Shown: one piece after another, positions 1-8,909 of the stretch
How positions within the stretch are numbered: the first letter of the stretch is position 1
How the letters are laid out: every line of letters starts with the position of its first letter
From: Aphelocoma coerulescens
Lineage: Eukaryota > Chordata > Aves > Passeriformes > Corvidae
DNA length: 64,000 bases
Direction of reading: 5' to 3'
Assembly (NCBI RefSeq): GCF_041296385.1
Contig: NW_027183960.1
Span: 124,001 to 188,000, forward strand
Program-made: the position numbers and the translations under genes
The notes under the pieces: model-generated
Database searches by the model: none
What the model saw: the letters and a program-made list of their open reading frames with translations, nothing else
Told to the model about the DNA's origin: nothing

Positions 1-60
1 ACAGCTGCTGAACACACCTGGCAACATCTGCTTGCATCAAAAGAGGGCTTCAAGCTGACA
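1..60 (+). repeat. Tail end of the copy preceding copy 1
   Basis: These 60 bases match the final 60 bases of every other copy, for example 13273-13332 just before copy 7. They are the end of the linker between the minisatellite block and the next copy start, so the array continues to the left. Confidence 0.95.
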
Positions 61-436
61 ATGGCACCAGCAGCTTCCATCTGCAACAGAGACCCAGGAA
101 AGGACAGGCTGTGCCGGTTTGGACAAATGTGGAGGAAAATATCCTCTGATAGAAGGCAGGTTACACCCAGCCCTCCCCCACCAGCTTCGGGAAAAAAGAA
201 TTTTCCTGGGAAGAAAGTGAAAGAGATAAAAACTATTTTTTTAACAAACACACAGGAAAAGGATAACAATGCTAAATATTAAAAGCTCTCGCTGTGCAGA
301 GAAAGCTGGGATAATTTGAGAGTCCTTCCGTGTTTCGGTGGGGTCTCCTGAAACATCCATAGACAGCGAGGCCCGTGCAAAGAAATAGGGAGCCATTCTT
401 GAGAGAAGTTTCAGAGCTCTTTCTTCTCCAGCCACA

Positions 437-446
437 TGGGCGGGGC
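437..446 (+). promoter_or_regulatory. Sp1-type GC box TGGGCGGGGC (copy 1; one per copy)
   Basis: The ten bases match the classical Sp1 decamer fully, and the site is present in all copies I compared. It is a motif match only. No convincing TATA box or start site lies at a fitting distance on either strand; the nearest AT-rich elements (GATAAAAAC near 224, AAATATTAAAAG near 274) are on the wrong side for a plus-strand promoter. Confidence 0.3.
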
Positions 447-747
447 ACTGCCAAAGAACTGAGCAGTCACGGCACAACCAGGGCCCTCCTGGCACAGGGC
501 AACACAAAATAACCAGTGCTGAACAGGATTAGGGCACATGTGAGCAGGGAGCAGGGAGACCCCGTGCCCAGGCCATGCCTCTACCCCAGGGTCCCCTCTC
601 CCATGACCTCATGGCAGGGGGGAGGAACCCCAACACTTCCGTAGGTGCAGTCTCTCTCCTCCTCCTTGTAGCTGGCTCATGGGCCCACATTCAGGGCCCC
701 CACCTCGGGAGAAAATTCTCCCAATGTGGTCTGATGTTGAAAGAGTC

Positions 748-770
748 AAGAAGAGAAGAAGGGAAAAAAA
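748..770 (+). other. 23-nt homopurine tract with variable A-run (copy 1)
   Basis: This is an unbroken purine run of AAG/AGA/GGG motifs ending in seven A, followed by five C. The alpha copies have 7 A and 5 C. Copies 2, 8, 11, 14, 16, 18, 20, 22, 23 and 29 have 8 A and 4 C; the rest have 7 A and 4 C. These changes account for some of the 1-bp length differences between copies and break the open frames crossing the site. Confidence 0.85.
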
Positions 771-1085
771 CCCCCAAAGTCCCAGGAAAACAAAGTTCAA
801 CTCTCCATCTCCCTCCAGAGAAAAGGAGCTGAAAACTGGCTAAAAAGAAACAAAGTTGCTTCCTCTGCTCTTGCTGCAAGCAGGATGCAGAGGAGTGTGT
901 ATGTGTGTCCTTGAACAAACGCTCTGAGAAGTTTGTCCGGTTTTTTTTCCTCTCCCCCCTCTCAGGCTCAGTTGAAAGGCACAGAAATGCACAAAGTTCA
1001 CTTCTGGGCATAGAGCAGCAATAGGGGATACACATGATAAAGTCACCCCAAGACACAGGGACAGAGAATTCAGTGGAAAGACTCC

Positions 1086-1123
1086 GAGAATTCTGCTCCC
1101 AGAGATCATTCATTCCTGCTCAC
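1086..1123 (+). repeat. EcoRI-site tandem duplication, disrupted long form (copy 1)
   Basis: In 27 copies this place holds two tandem 15-16 bp units beginning GAGAATTCTGCTC (in copy 2, 3303-3318 and 3319-3333). Here the second unit is GAGATCATTCATTCC followed by TGCTCAC, about 7 bp longer and without the EcoRI site. Copy 7 has the same form. Either the long form is ancestral or it is a private insertion in the ancestor of copies 1 and 7. Confidence 0.85.
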
Positions 1124-1284
1124 CCTGACCCTTGTAGAAAGGGGACATCGTTCCCGGCAGCCTGTACTGAGCATGTGGCTCCTGAGTGGGGTTTGTTGTT
1201 TGGGAAACCTGCTCCGGCTTTTCCATTCTTTCCTTCCAAACAGGAAAACTTCTCCTGGGGCTGTGTGCAGGCAGAGCCCTGAGG

Positions 1285-1298
1285 AGAGCAGGTGGCAC
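1285..1298 (+). promoter_or_regulatory. CTCF-like core, AGAGCAGGTGGCAC (copy 1; one per copy)
   Basis: These 14 bases fit the CTCF core consensus CCASYAGRKGGCRS at 12 of 14 positions; only the leading CC is missing. The site lies about 57 bp before the minisatellite block and was present in every copy I compared. In established macrosatellites such as human DXZ4 and D4Z4, CTCF binding in each unit is known. Here binding is inferred from the motif alone. Confidence 0.25.
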
Positions 1299-1354
1299 AT
1301 GGTGCGCTGGGCTGGGACAGCCAGCTGCAGAGCTCAAGGGAAGAAGCCCAAAGT

Positions 1355-2190
1355 GTCACAATGGCTCCTTGCCTTCACATGCAACACCTGGGTCACAATG
1401 GTCTCCTTGATTCCATGAGGCCCCACTGTGTCACAATGGCTCCTTGGTTCCATCGGGTTCCGCAGTGTCACCATGGTCTCCTTTGATCCGCACTGTCATC
1501 ATGGACAATTGGTTCCATGAGGCCCCGCAGTGTCACAATGGTCCCTTGCTTCCATAGGTTTGATGTTGTAACAATGGACTCCTTGCTTCTATGAGCTAGC
1601 CTGCTTTTTGCAGAGGTGTCTTTGGTTCCAACAAGGCCCCGCTGTGTCTCAGTGCACCCTGGCTTCCATGTGGATCTGGAGCATCACAAAGGCTCCTTGG
1701 TTCCACCAGGTCCTGCTGTGTCACAATGGGTCCTGTGGTCCCTGAGGCCCTCCAAAGTCATCATGGAGGCTTGCTTCCATGAGGTTCCATTATGTGCCAG
1801 TGGTCATCTTGGTTCCAGGAGTTTCCTTAGTGTCACAATGCTCTCCATGCTTCCATGATTCCCCACAATGTCACAATGCTCTCCATGCTTCCATTAGGCC
1901 CTGCTTTGCCACAATGGTCCCCTTGTTTCCATGAGGCCCCGCTGTGTCACAATGGACCTATGGTTCCATGATGTTGCGTGGTGTCACCGTGCTCTTCTTG
2001 AATCCGCCGTGTTACCATGGACCATTGGTTCCATGCGGCCTGGCCGTGTCACAATGGGCTCCGTGATTCCATGATTCCCCACGGTGTCACAATGGAGCCT
2101 TGTTTCTAGGAGGTTCTGTACTGTCACAATTGCCTCCTTGATGCCATCAGCCCCTGCAGTGTCACAATGGCTCCTTGGTTCCATGAGGAA
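1355..2190 (+). repeat. Degenerate ~37-bp minisatellite block, 23 units (described in copy 1)
   Basis: Unit starts are 1355, 1392, 1430, 1467, 1495, 1532, 1568, 1618, 1646, 1683, 1720, 1757, 1794, 1832, 1870, 1908, 1946, 1983, 2011, 2048, 2086, 2123 and 2161. Most units are 37 or 38 bp; units 4, 8 and 18 are 28 bp and unit 7 is 50 bp. A typical unit opens GTCACAATGG, continues CTCCTTGGTTCCATGAGG and closes CCCCGCTGT. Units within a copy differ from each other far more than the same unit differs between copies. The 23-unit block therefore predates amplification of the 2.2 kb monomer and was carried along in it. The same block occurs in every copy at the positions given in the monomer entries. 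Confidence 0.93.
1392..1531 (+). repeat. Minisatellite units 2-5, older duplicate of units 16-19
   Basis: Units 2-5 have lengths 38, 37, 28 and 37, exactly the lengths of units 16-19 at 1908-2047, 516 bp downstream. The short unit pairs best with its counterpart (GTCACCATGGTC with TTGATCCGC versus GTCACCGTGCTC with TTGAATCCGC). The following unit contains ATTGGTTCCATG in both. This points to an ancient 14-unit duplication inside the block, now strongly diverged. Confidence 0.75.
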
Positions 2191-2278
2191 CACAATAGCT
2201 TGGCATAAGCATTGAGCAACAGCTGCTGAACACACCTGGCAACATCTGCTTGCATCAAAAGAGGGCTTCAAGCTGACA

Positions 2279-3564
2279 ATGGCACCAGCAGCTTCCATCT
2301 GCAACAGAGACCCAGGAAAGGACAGGCTGTGCCGGTTTGGACAAATGTGGAGGAAAATATCCTCTGATAGAAGGCAGGTTACACCCAGCCCTCCCCCACC
2401 AGCTTCGGGAAAAAAGAATTTTCCTGGGAAGAAAGTGAAAGAGATAAAAACCATTTTTTAACAAACACATAGGAAGAGGAGAACAATGCTAAATGTAAAA
2501 AGCTCTCGCTGTGCAGAGAAAGCTGGGATAATTTGAGAGTCCTTCCGTGTTTCGGTGGGGTCTCCTGAAACATCCATAGACAGCGAGGCCCGTGCAAAGA
2601 AATAGGGAGCCATTCATGAGAGAAGTTTCAGAGCTCTTTCTTCTCCAGCCACATGGGCGGGGCACTGCCAAAGAACTGAGCAATCACGGCACAACCAGGG
2701 CCCTCCTGGCACAGGGCAACACAAAATAAGCAGTGCTGAACAGGATTAGGGCACATGTCAGCAGGGAGCAGGGAGACCCCGTGCCCAGGCCATGCCTCTA
2801 CCCCAGGGTCCCCTCTCCCATGACCTCATGGCAGGGGGGAGGAACCCCAACACTTCCGGAGGTGTAGTCTCTCTCCTCCTCCTTGCAGCTGGCTCCTGGG
2901 CCCACATTCAGGGCCCCCACCTCAGTAGAAAATTCTCCCAATGTGGTCTGATGTTGAAAGAGTCAAGAAGAGAAGAAGGGAAAAAAAACCCCAAAGTCCC
3001 AGGAAAACAAAGTTCAACTCTCCATCTCCCCCCAGAGAAAAGGAGCTGAAAACTGGCTAAAAAGAAACAAAGTTGCTTCCTCTGCTCTTGCTGCAAGCAG
3101 GATGCAGAGGAGTGTGTATGTGTGTCCTTGAACAAACGCTCTGAGAAGTTTGTCCGGTTTTTTTTCCTCTCCCCCCTCTCAGGCTCAGTTGAAAGGCACA
3201 GAAATGCACAAAGTTCACTTCTGGGCATAGAGCAGCAATAGGGGATACACATGATAAAGTCACCCCAAGACACAGGGACAGAGAATTCAGTGGAAAGACT
3301 CCGAGAATTCTGCTCCCAGAGAATTCTGCTCACACTGACCCTTGTAGAAAGGGGACATCGTTCCCGGCAGCCTGTACTGAGCATGTGGCTCCTGAGTGGG
3401 GTTTGTTGTTTGGGAAACCTGCTCCGGCTTTTCCATTCTTTCCTTCCAAACAGGAAAACTTCTCCTGGGGCTGTGTGCAGGCAGAGCCCTGAGGAGAGCA
3501 GGTGGCACATGGTGCGCTGGGCTGGGACAGCCAGCTGCAGAGCTCAAGGGAAGAAGCCCAAAGT
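2279..3564 (+). repeat. Reference view of the non-minisatellite 1.29 kb segment (copy 2)
   Basis: This segment opens every copy. In order it holds: a purine-rich stretch with an AT-rich run (about 2440-2500); a perfect Sp1-type box (about 2653-2662); a G6 run near 2834; a long pyrimidine stretch ending in CAG (2868-2888); a purine tract ending in an A-run of variable length (about 2965-2987); a pyrimidine tract ending in CAG (3158-3182); three EcoRI sites within 44 bp (3283-3326); and a CTCF-like core shortly before the minisatellite. I recognise no gene, transposon or LTR in it. No AATAAA was noticed on either strand. Open frames overlap on both strands and change length between copies, so I call none of them coding. 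Confidence 0.85.
3158..3182 (+). other. 25-nt pyrimidine tract ending in CAG (copy 2), length-variable
   Basis: Eight T, then CCTCTCCCCCCTCTC, then AG. The T-run is 7 in copies 4 and 5, and the gamma copies have an additional C (TTTCCCTC). It has the textbook shape of a 3' splice site, but with no exon or transcript evidence I record it only as a sequence feature. Confidence 0.7.
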
Positions 3565-4488
3565 GTCACAATGGCTCCTTGCCTTCACATGCAACACCTG
3601 GGTCACAATGGTCTCCTTGATTCCATGAGGCCCCACTGTGTCACAATGGCTCCTTGGTTCCATCGGGTTCCGCAGTGTCACCATGGTCTCTTTTGATCCG
3701 CACTGTCATCATGGACAATTGGTTCCATGAGGCCCCGCAGTGTCACAATGGTCCCTTGCTTCCATAGGTTTGATGTTGTAACAATGGACTCCTTGCTTCT
3801 ATGAGCTAGCCTGCTTTTTGCAGAGGTGTCTTTGGTTCCAACAAGGCCCCGCTGTGTCTCAGTGCACCCTGGCTTCCATGTGGATCTGGAGCATCACAAA
3901 GGCTCCTTGGTTCCACCAGGTCCTGCTGTGTCACAATGGGTCCTGTGGTCCCCGAGGCCCTCCAAAGTCATCATGGAGGCTTGCTTCCATGAGGTTCCAT
4001 TATGTGCCAGTGCTCATCTTGGTTCCAGGAGTTTCCTTAGTGTCACAATGCTCTCCATGCTTCCATGATTCCCCACAATGTCACAATGCTCTCCATGCTT
4101 CCATTAGGCCCTGCTTTGCCACAATGGTCCCCTTGTTTCCATGAGGCCCCGCTGTGTCACAATGGACCTATGGTTCCATGATGTTGCGTGGTGTCACCGT
4201 GCTCTTCTTGAATCCGCCGTGTTACCATGGACCATTGGTTCCATGCGGCCTGGCCGTGTCACAACGGGCTCCGTGATTCCATGATTCCCCACGGTGTCAC
4301 AATGGAGCCTTGTTTCTAGGAGGTTCTGTACTGTCACAATTGCCTCCTTGATGCCATCAGCCCCTGCAGTGTCACAATGGCTCCTTGGTTCCATGAGGAA
4401 CACAATAGCTTGGCATAAGCATTGAGCAACAGCTGCTGAACACACCTGGCAACATCTGCTTGCATCAAAAGAGGGCTTCAAGCTGACA

Positions 4489-6699
4489 ATGGCACCAGCA
4501 GCTTCCATCTGCAACAGAGACCCAGGAAAGGACAGGCTGTGCCGGTTTGGACAAATGTGGAGGAAAATATCCTCTGATAGAAGGCAGGTTACATCCAGCC
4601 CTCCCCCACCAGCTTCGGGAAAAAAGAATTTTCCTGGGAAGAAAGTGAAAGAGATAAAAACTATTTTTTTAACAAACACCCAGGAAAAGGAGAACAATGC
4701 TAAATATTAAAAGCTCTCGCTGTGCAGAGAAAGCTGGGATAATTTGAGAGTCCTTCCGTGTTTCGGTGGGGTCTCCTGAAACATCCATAGACAGCGAGGC
4801 CCGTGCAAAGAAATAGGGAGCCATTCATGAGAGAAGTTTCAGAGCTCTTTCTTCTCCAGCCACATGGGCGGGGCACTGCCAAAGAACTGAGCAGTCACGG
4901 CACAACCAGGGCCCTCCTGGCACAGGGCAACACAAAATAAGCAGTGCTGAACAGGATTAGGGCACATGTCAGCAGGGAGCAGGGAGACCCCGTGCCCAGG
5001 CCATGCCTCTACCCCAGGGTCCCCTCTCCCATGACCTCATGGCAGGGGGGAGGAACCCCAACACTTCCGGAGGTGTAGTCTCTCTCCTCCTCCTTGCAGC
5101 TGGCTCGTGGGCCCACATTCAGGGCCCCCACCTCGGTAGAAAATTCTCCCAATGTGGTCTGATGTTGAAAGAGTCAAGAAGAGAAGAAGGGAAAAAAACC
5201 CCAAAGTCCCAGGAAAACAAAGTTCAACTCTCCATCTCCCCCCAGAGAAAAGGAGCTGAAAACTGGCTAAAAAGAAACAAAGTTGCTTCCTCTGCTCTTG
5301 CTGCAAGCAGGATGCAGAGGAGTGTGTATGTGTGTCCTTGAACAAACGCTCTGAGAAGTTTGTCCGGTTTTTTTTCCCTCTCCCCCCTCTCAGGCTCAGT
5401 TGAAAGGCACAGAAATGCACAAAGTTCACTTCTGGGCATAGAGCAGCGATAGGGGATACACATGATAAAGTCACCCCAAGACACAGGGACAGAGAATTCA
5501 GTGGAAAGACTCCGAGAATTCTGCTCCCAGAGAATTCTGCTCACCCTGACCCTTGTAGAAAGGGGACATCGTTCCCGGCAGCCTGTACTGAGCATGTGGC
5601 TCCTGAGTGGGGTTTGTTGTTTGGGAAACCTGCTCCGGCTTTTCCATTCTTTCCTTCCAAACAGGAAAACTTCTCCTGGGGCTGTGTGCAGGCAGAGCCC
5701 TGAGGAGAGCAGGTGGCACATGGTGCGCTGGGCTGGGACAGCCAGCTGCAGAGCTCAAGGGAAGAAGCCCAAAGTGTCACAATGGCTCCTTGCCTTCACA
5801 TGCAACACCTGGGTCACAATGGTCTCCTTGATTCCATGAGGCCCCACTGTGTCACAATGGCTCCTTGGTTCCATCGGGTTCCGCAGTGTCACCATGGTCT
5901 CTTTTGATCCGCACTGTCATCATGGACAATTGGTTCCATGAGGCCCCGCAGTGTCACAATGGTCCCTTGCTTCCATAGGTTTGATGTTGTAACAATGGAC
6001 TCCTTGCTTCTATGAGCTAGCCTGCTTTTTGCAGAGGTGTCTTTGGTTCCAACAAGGCCCCGCTGTGTCTCAGTGCACCCTGGCTTCCATGTGGATCTGG
6101 AGTATCACAAAGGCTCCTTGGTTCCACCAGGTCCTGCTGTGTCACAATGGGTCCTGTGGTCCCCGAGGCCCTCCAAAGTCATCATGGAGGCTTGCTTCCA
6201 TGAGGTTCCATTATGTGCCAGTGGTCATCTTGGTTCCAGGAGTTTCCTTAGTGTCACAATGCTCTCCATGCTTCCATGATTCCCCACAATGTCACAATGC
6301 TCTCCATGCTTCCATTAGGCCCTGCTTTGCCACAATGGTCCCCTTGTTTCCATGAGGCCCCGCTGTGTCACAATGGACCTATGGTTCCATGATGTTGCGT
6401 GGTGTCACCGTGCTCTTCTTGAATCCGCAGTGTAACCATGGACCATTGGTTCCATGCGGCCTGGCCGTGTCACAATGGGCTCCATGATTCCATGATTCCC
6501 CATGGTGTCACAATGGAGCCTTGTTTCTAGGAGGTTCTGTACTGTCACAATTGCCTCCTTGATGCCATCAGCCCCTGCAGTGTCACAATGGCTCCTTGGT
6601 TCCATGAGGAACACAATAGCTTGGCATAAGCATTGAGCAACAGCTGCTGAACACACCTGGCAACATCTGCTTGCATCAAAAGAGGGCGTCAAGCTGACA
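4489..6699 (+). repeat. Monomer copy 3 (class gamma, chimeric tail, 2211 bp)
   Basis: Minisatellite block at 5776-6611. It matches copy 9 up to about 6222, including TTACATCCAG, then switches at CAGTGGTCAT to an alpha-like tail with CAGTGTAACC near 6427. It has two private changes at CpG sites (CTCCATG near 6481, CCCATGG near 6500). The linker has the rare GAGGGCGTC form. Confidence 0.97.
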
Positions 6700-8909
6700 A
6701 TGGCACCAGCAGCTTCCATCTGCAACAGAGACCCAGGAAAGGACAGGCTGTGCCGGTTTGGACAAATGTGGAGGAAAAAATCCTCTGATAGAAGGCAGGT
6801 TACACCCAGCCCTCCCCCACCAGCTTCGGGAAAAAAGAATTTTCCTGGGAAGAAAGTGAAAGAGATAAAAACTATTTTTTTAACAAACACACAGGAAAAG
6901 GATAACAATGCTAAATATTAAAAGCTCTCGCTGTGAAGAGAAAGCTGGGATAATTTGAGAGTCCTTCCGTGTTTCGGTGGGGTCTCCTGAAACATCCATA
7001 GACAGCGAGGCCCGTGCAAAGAAATAGGGAGCCATTCTTGAGAGAAGTTTCAGAGCTCTTTCTTCTCCAGCCACATGGGCGGGGCACTGCCAAAGAACTG
7101 AGCAGTCACGGCACAACCAGGGCCCTCCTGGCACAGGGCAACACAAAATAAGCAGTGCTGAACAGGATTAGGGCACATGTCAGCAGGGAGCAGGGAGACC
7201 CCGTGCCCAGGCCATGCCTCTACCCCAGGGTCCCCTCTCCCATGACCTCATGGCAGGGGGGAGGAACCCCAGCACTTCCGGAGGTGTAGTCTCTCTCCTC
7301 CTCCTTGCAGCTGGCTCATGGGCCCACATTCAGGGCCCCCACCTCGGGAGAAAATTCTCCCAATGTGGTCTGATGTTGAAAGAGTCAAGAAGAGAAGAAG
7401 GGAAAAAAACCCCCAAAGTCCCAGGAAAGCAAAGTTCAACTCACCATCTCCCCCCAGAGAAAAGGAGCTGAAAACTGGCTAAAAAGAAACAAAGTTGCTT
7501 CCTCTGCTCTTGCTGCAAGCAGGATGCAGAGGAGTGTGTATGTGTGTCCTTGAACAAACGCTCTGAGAAGTTTGTCCGGTTTTTTTCCTCTCCCCCCTCT
7601 CAGGCTCAGTTGAAAGGCACAGAAATGCACAAAGTTCACTTCTGGGCATAGAGCAGCAATAGGGGATACACATGATAAAGTCACCCCAAGACACAGGGAC
7701 AGAGAATTCAGTGGAAAGACTCCGAGAATTCTGCTCCCAGAGAATTCTGCTCACACTGACCCTTGTAGAAAGGGGACATCGTTCCCGGCAGCCTGTACTG
7801 AGCATGTGGCTCCTGAGTGGGGTTTGTTGTTTAGGAAACCTGCTCCGGCTTTTCCATTCTTTCCTTCCAAACAGGAAAACTTCTCCTGGGGCTGTGTGCA
7901 GGCAGAGCCCTGAGGAGAGCAGGTGGCACATGGTGCGCTGGGCTGGGACAGCCAGCTGCAGAGCTCAAGGGAAGAAGCCCAAAGTGTCACAATGGCTCCT
8001 TGCCTTCACATGCAACACCTGGGTCACAATGGTCTCCTTGATTCCATGAGGCCCCACTGTGTCACAATGGCTCCTTGGTTCCATCGGGTTCCGCAGTGTC
8101 ACCATGGTCTCCTTTGATCCGCACTGTCATCATGGACAATTGGTTCCATGAGGCCCCGCAGTGTCACAATGGTCCCTTGCTTCCATAGCTTTTACGTTGT
8201 AACAATGGACTCCTTGCTTCTATGAGCTAGCCTGCTTTTTGCAGAGGTGTCTTTGGTTCCAACAAGGCCCCGCTGTGTCTCAGTGCACCCTGGCTTCCAT
8301 GTGGATCTGGAGCATCACAAAGGCTCCTTGGTTCCACCAGGTCCTGCTGTGTCACAATGGGTCCTGTGGTCCCTGAGGCCCTCCAAAGTCATCATGGAGG
8401 TTTGCTTCCATGAGGTTCCATTATGTGCCAGTGGTCATCTTGGTTCCAGGAGTTTCCTTAGTGTCACAATGCTCTCCATGTTTCCATGATTCCCCACAAT
8501 GTCACAATGCTCTCCATGCTTCCATTAGGCCCTGCTTTGCCTCAATGGTCCCCTTGTTTCCATGAGACCCCGCTGTGTCACAATGGACCTATGGTTCCAG
8601 GATGTTGCATGGTGTCACCGTGCTCTTCTTGAATCCGCCGTGTAACCATGGACCATTGGTTCCATGCGGCCTGGCCGTGTCACAATGGGCTCCGTGATTC
8701 CATGATTCCCCACGGTGTCACAATGGAGCCTTGTTTCTAGGAGGTTCTGTACTGTCACAATTGCCTCCTTGATGCCATCAGCCCCTGCAGTGTCACAATG
8801 GCTCCTTGGTTCCATGAGGAACACAATAGCTTGGCATAAGCATTGAGCAACAGCTGCTGAACACACCTGGCAACATCTGCTTGCATCAAAAGAGGGCTTC
8901 AAGCTGACA
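6700..8909 (+). repeat. Monomer copy 4 (class alpha, 2210 bp)
   Basis: Minisatellite block at 7986-8821. Private GGAAAAAATCC near 6774 replaces GGAAAATATCC. It shares CTGTGAAG (near 6931), the shorter 7-T run near 7580 and GTTTAGGAAAC near 7831 with copy 5. Private differences near 8190 (AGCTTTTACG), 8401 (GGTTTGC), 8541 (CCTCAATGG) and 8600 (TTGCATGG) make it one of the more diverged copies. Confidence 0.97.

Larger units (their letters stand above)
61..2278 (+). repeat. Monomer copy 1 (class alpha, 2218 bp long form)
   Basis: Minisatellite block at 1355-2190. This is one of only two long-form copies: at 1102-1123 the second half of the EcoRI-site duplication is replaced by a longer stretch containing ATCATTCATTCC. 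Other private marks shared with copy 7 are AATAACCAG near 509, CATGTGAGCAG near 538, CCGTAGGTGCAG near 640 and CTTGTAGCTGG near 666. I see no difference between this copy and copy 7. Confidence 0.97.
2279..4488 (+). repeat. Monomer copy 2 (class beta, 2210 bp)
   Basis: Minisatellite block at 3565-4400. It pairs with copy 8 at an offset of 13272 bp (both have GAGCAATCAC) except for a cluster of changes at about 2469-2498, where copy 2 reads ACATAGGAAGAGG and AAATGTAAAA. The tail has ACAACGGGCTCC, the C state of a C/T site near 4265. Confidence 0.97.

Noticed and set aside
180..360. CENP-B box (TTCGGGAAAAAAG near 186, TTTCGGTGGGG near 333)
   Set aside because: Both lack the CGGG half of the 17-bp box at the required spacing, so centromere function cannot be argued from this motif.
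528..540. TTAGGG telomere-like hexamer
   Set aside because: It is a single hexamer per copy inside unrelated sequence, with no tandem run.
1430..1466. Pol III B box or tRNA-derived element in the GGTTCCAT motif of the 37-bp unit
   Set aside because: Only GGTTC of the B box matches, the GA and TCC parts are absent, there is no A box upstream and no tRNA-like fold is apparent.
1355..2190. CRISPR array suggested by ~37-bp repeats
   Set aside because: The units abut directly without unique spacers, are degenerate, and lie in a eukaryotic satellite.
61..2278. Endogenous retrovirus or LTR origin of the unit
   Set aside because: I could not find a primer-binding site, terminal repeats with TG...CA ends, target-site duplications or any gag, pol or env-like frame. 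A purine tract alone is not enough.
2908..3510. Minus-strand open frame of 200 codons, rich in Cys, Ser and Leu
   Set aside because: It becomes 64, 140, 150 or 165 codons in other copies through the T-run and A-run changes. Its composition is that of a translated pyrimidine-rich strand, and no domain or signal is convincing.
3251..3628. Plus-strand open frame of 125 codons, present in 27 of 29 copies
   Set aside because: Its persistence only reflects how similar the copies are. It is broken in copies 1 and 7 by the 7-bp longer form and runs into the minisatellite. It overlaps open frames on the other strand, and the few changes I could classify (two silent, three amino-acid changing) show no selection. 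No domain is recognisable.
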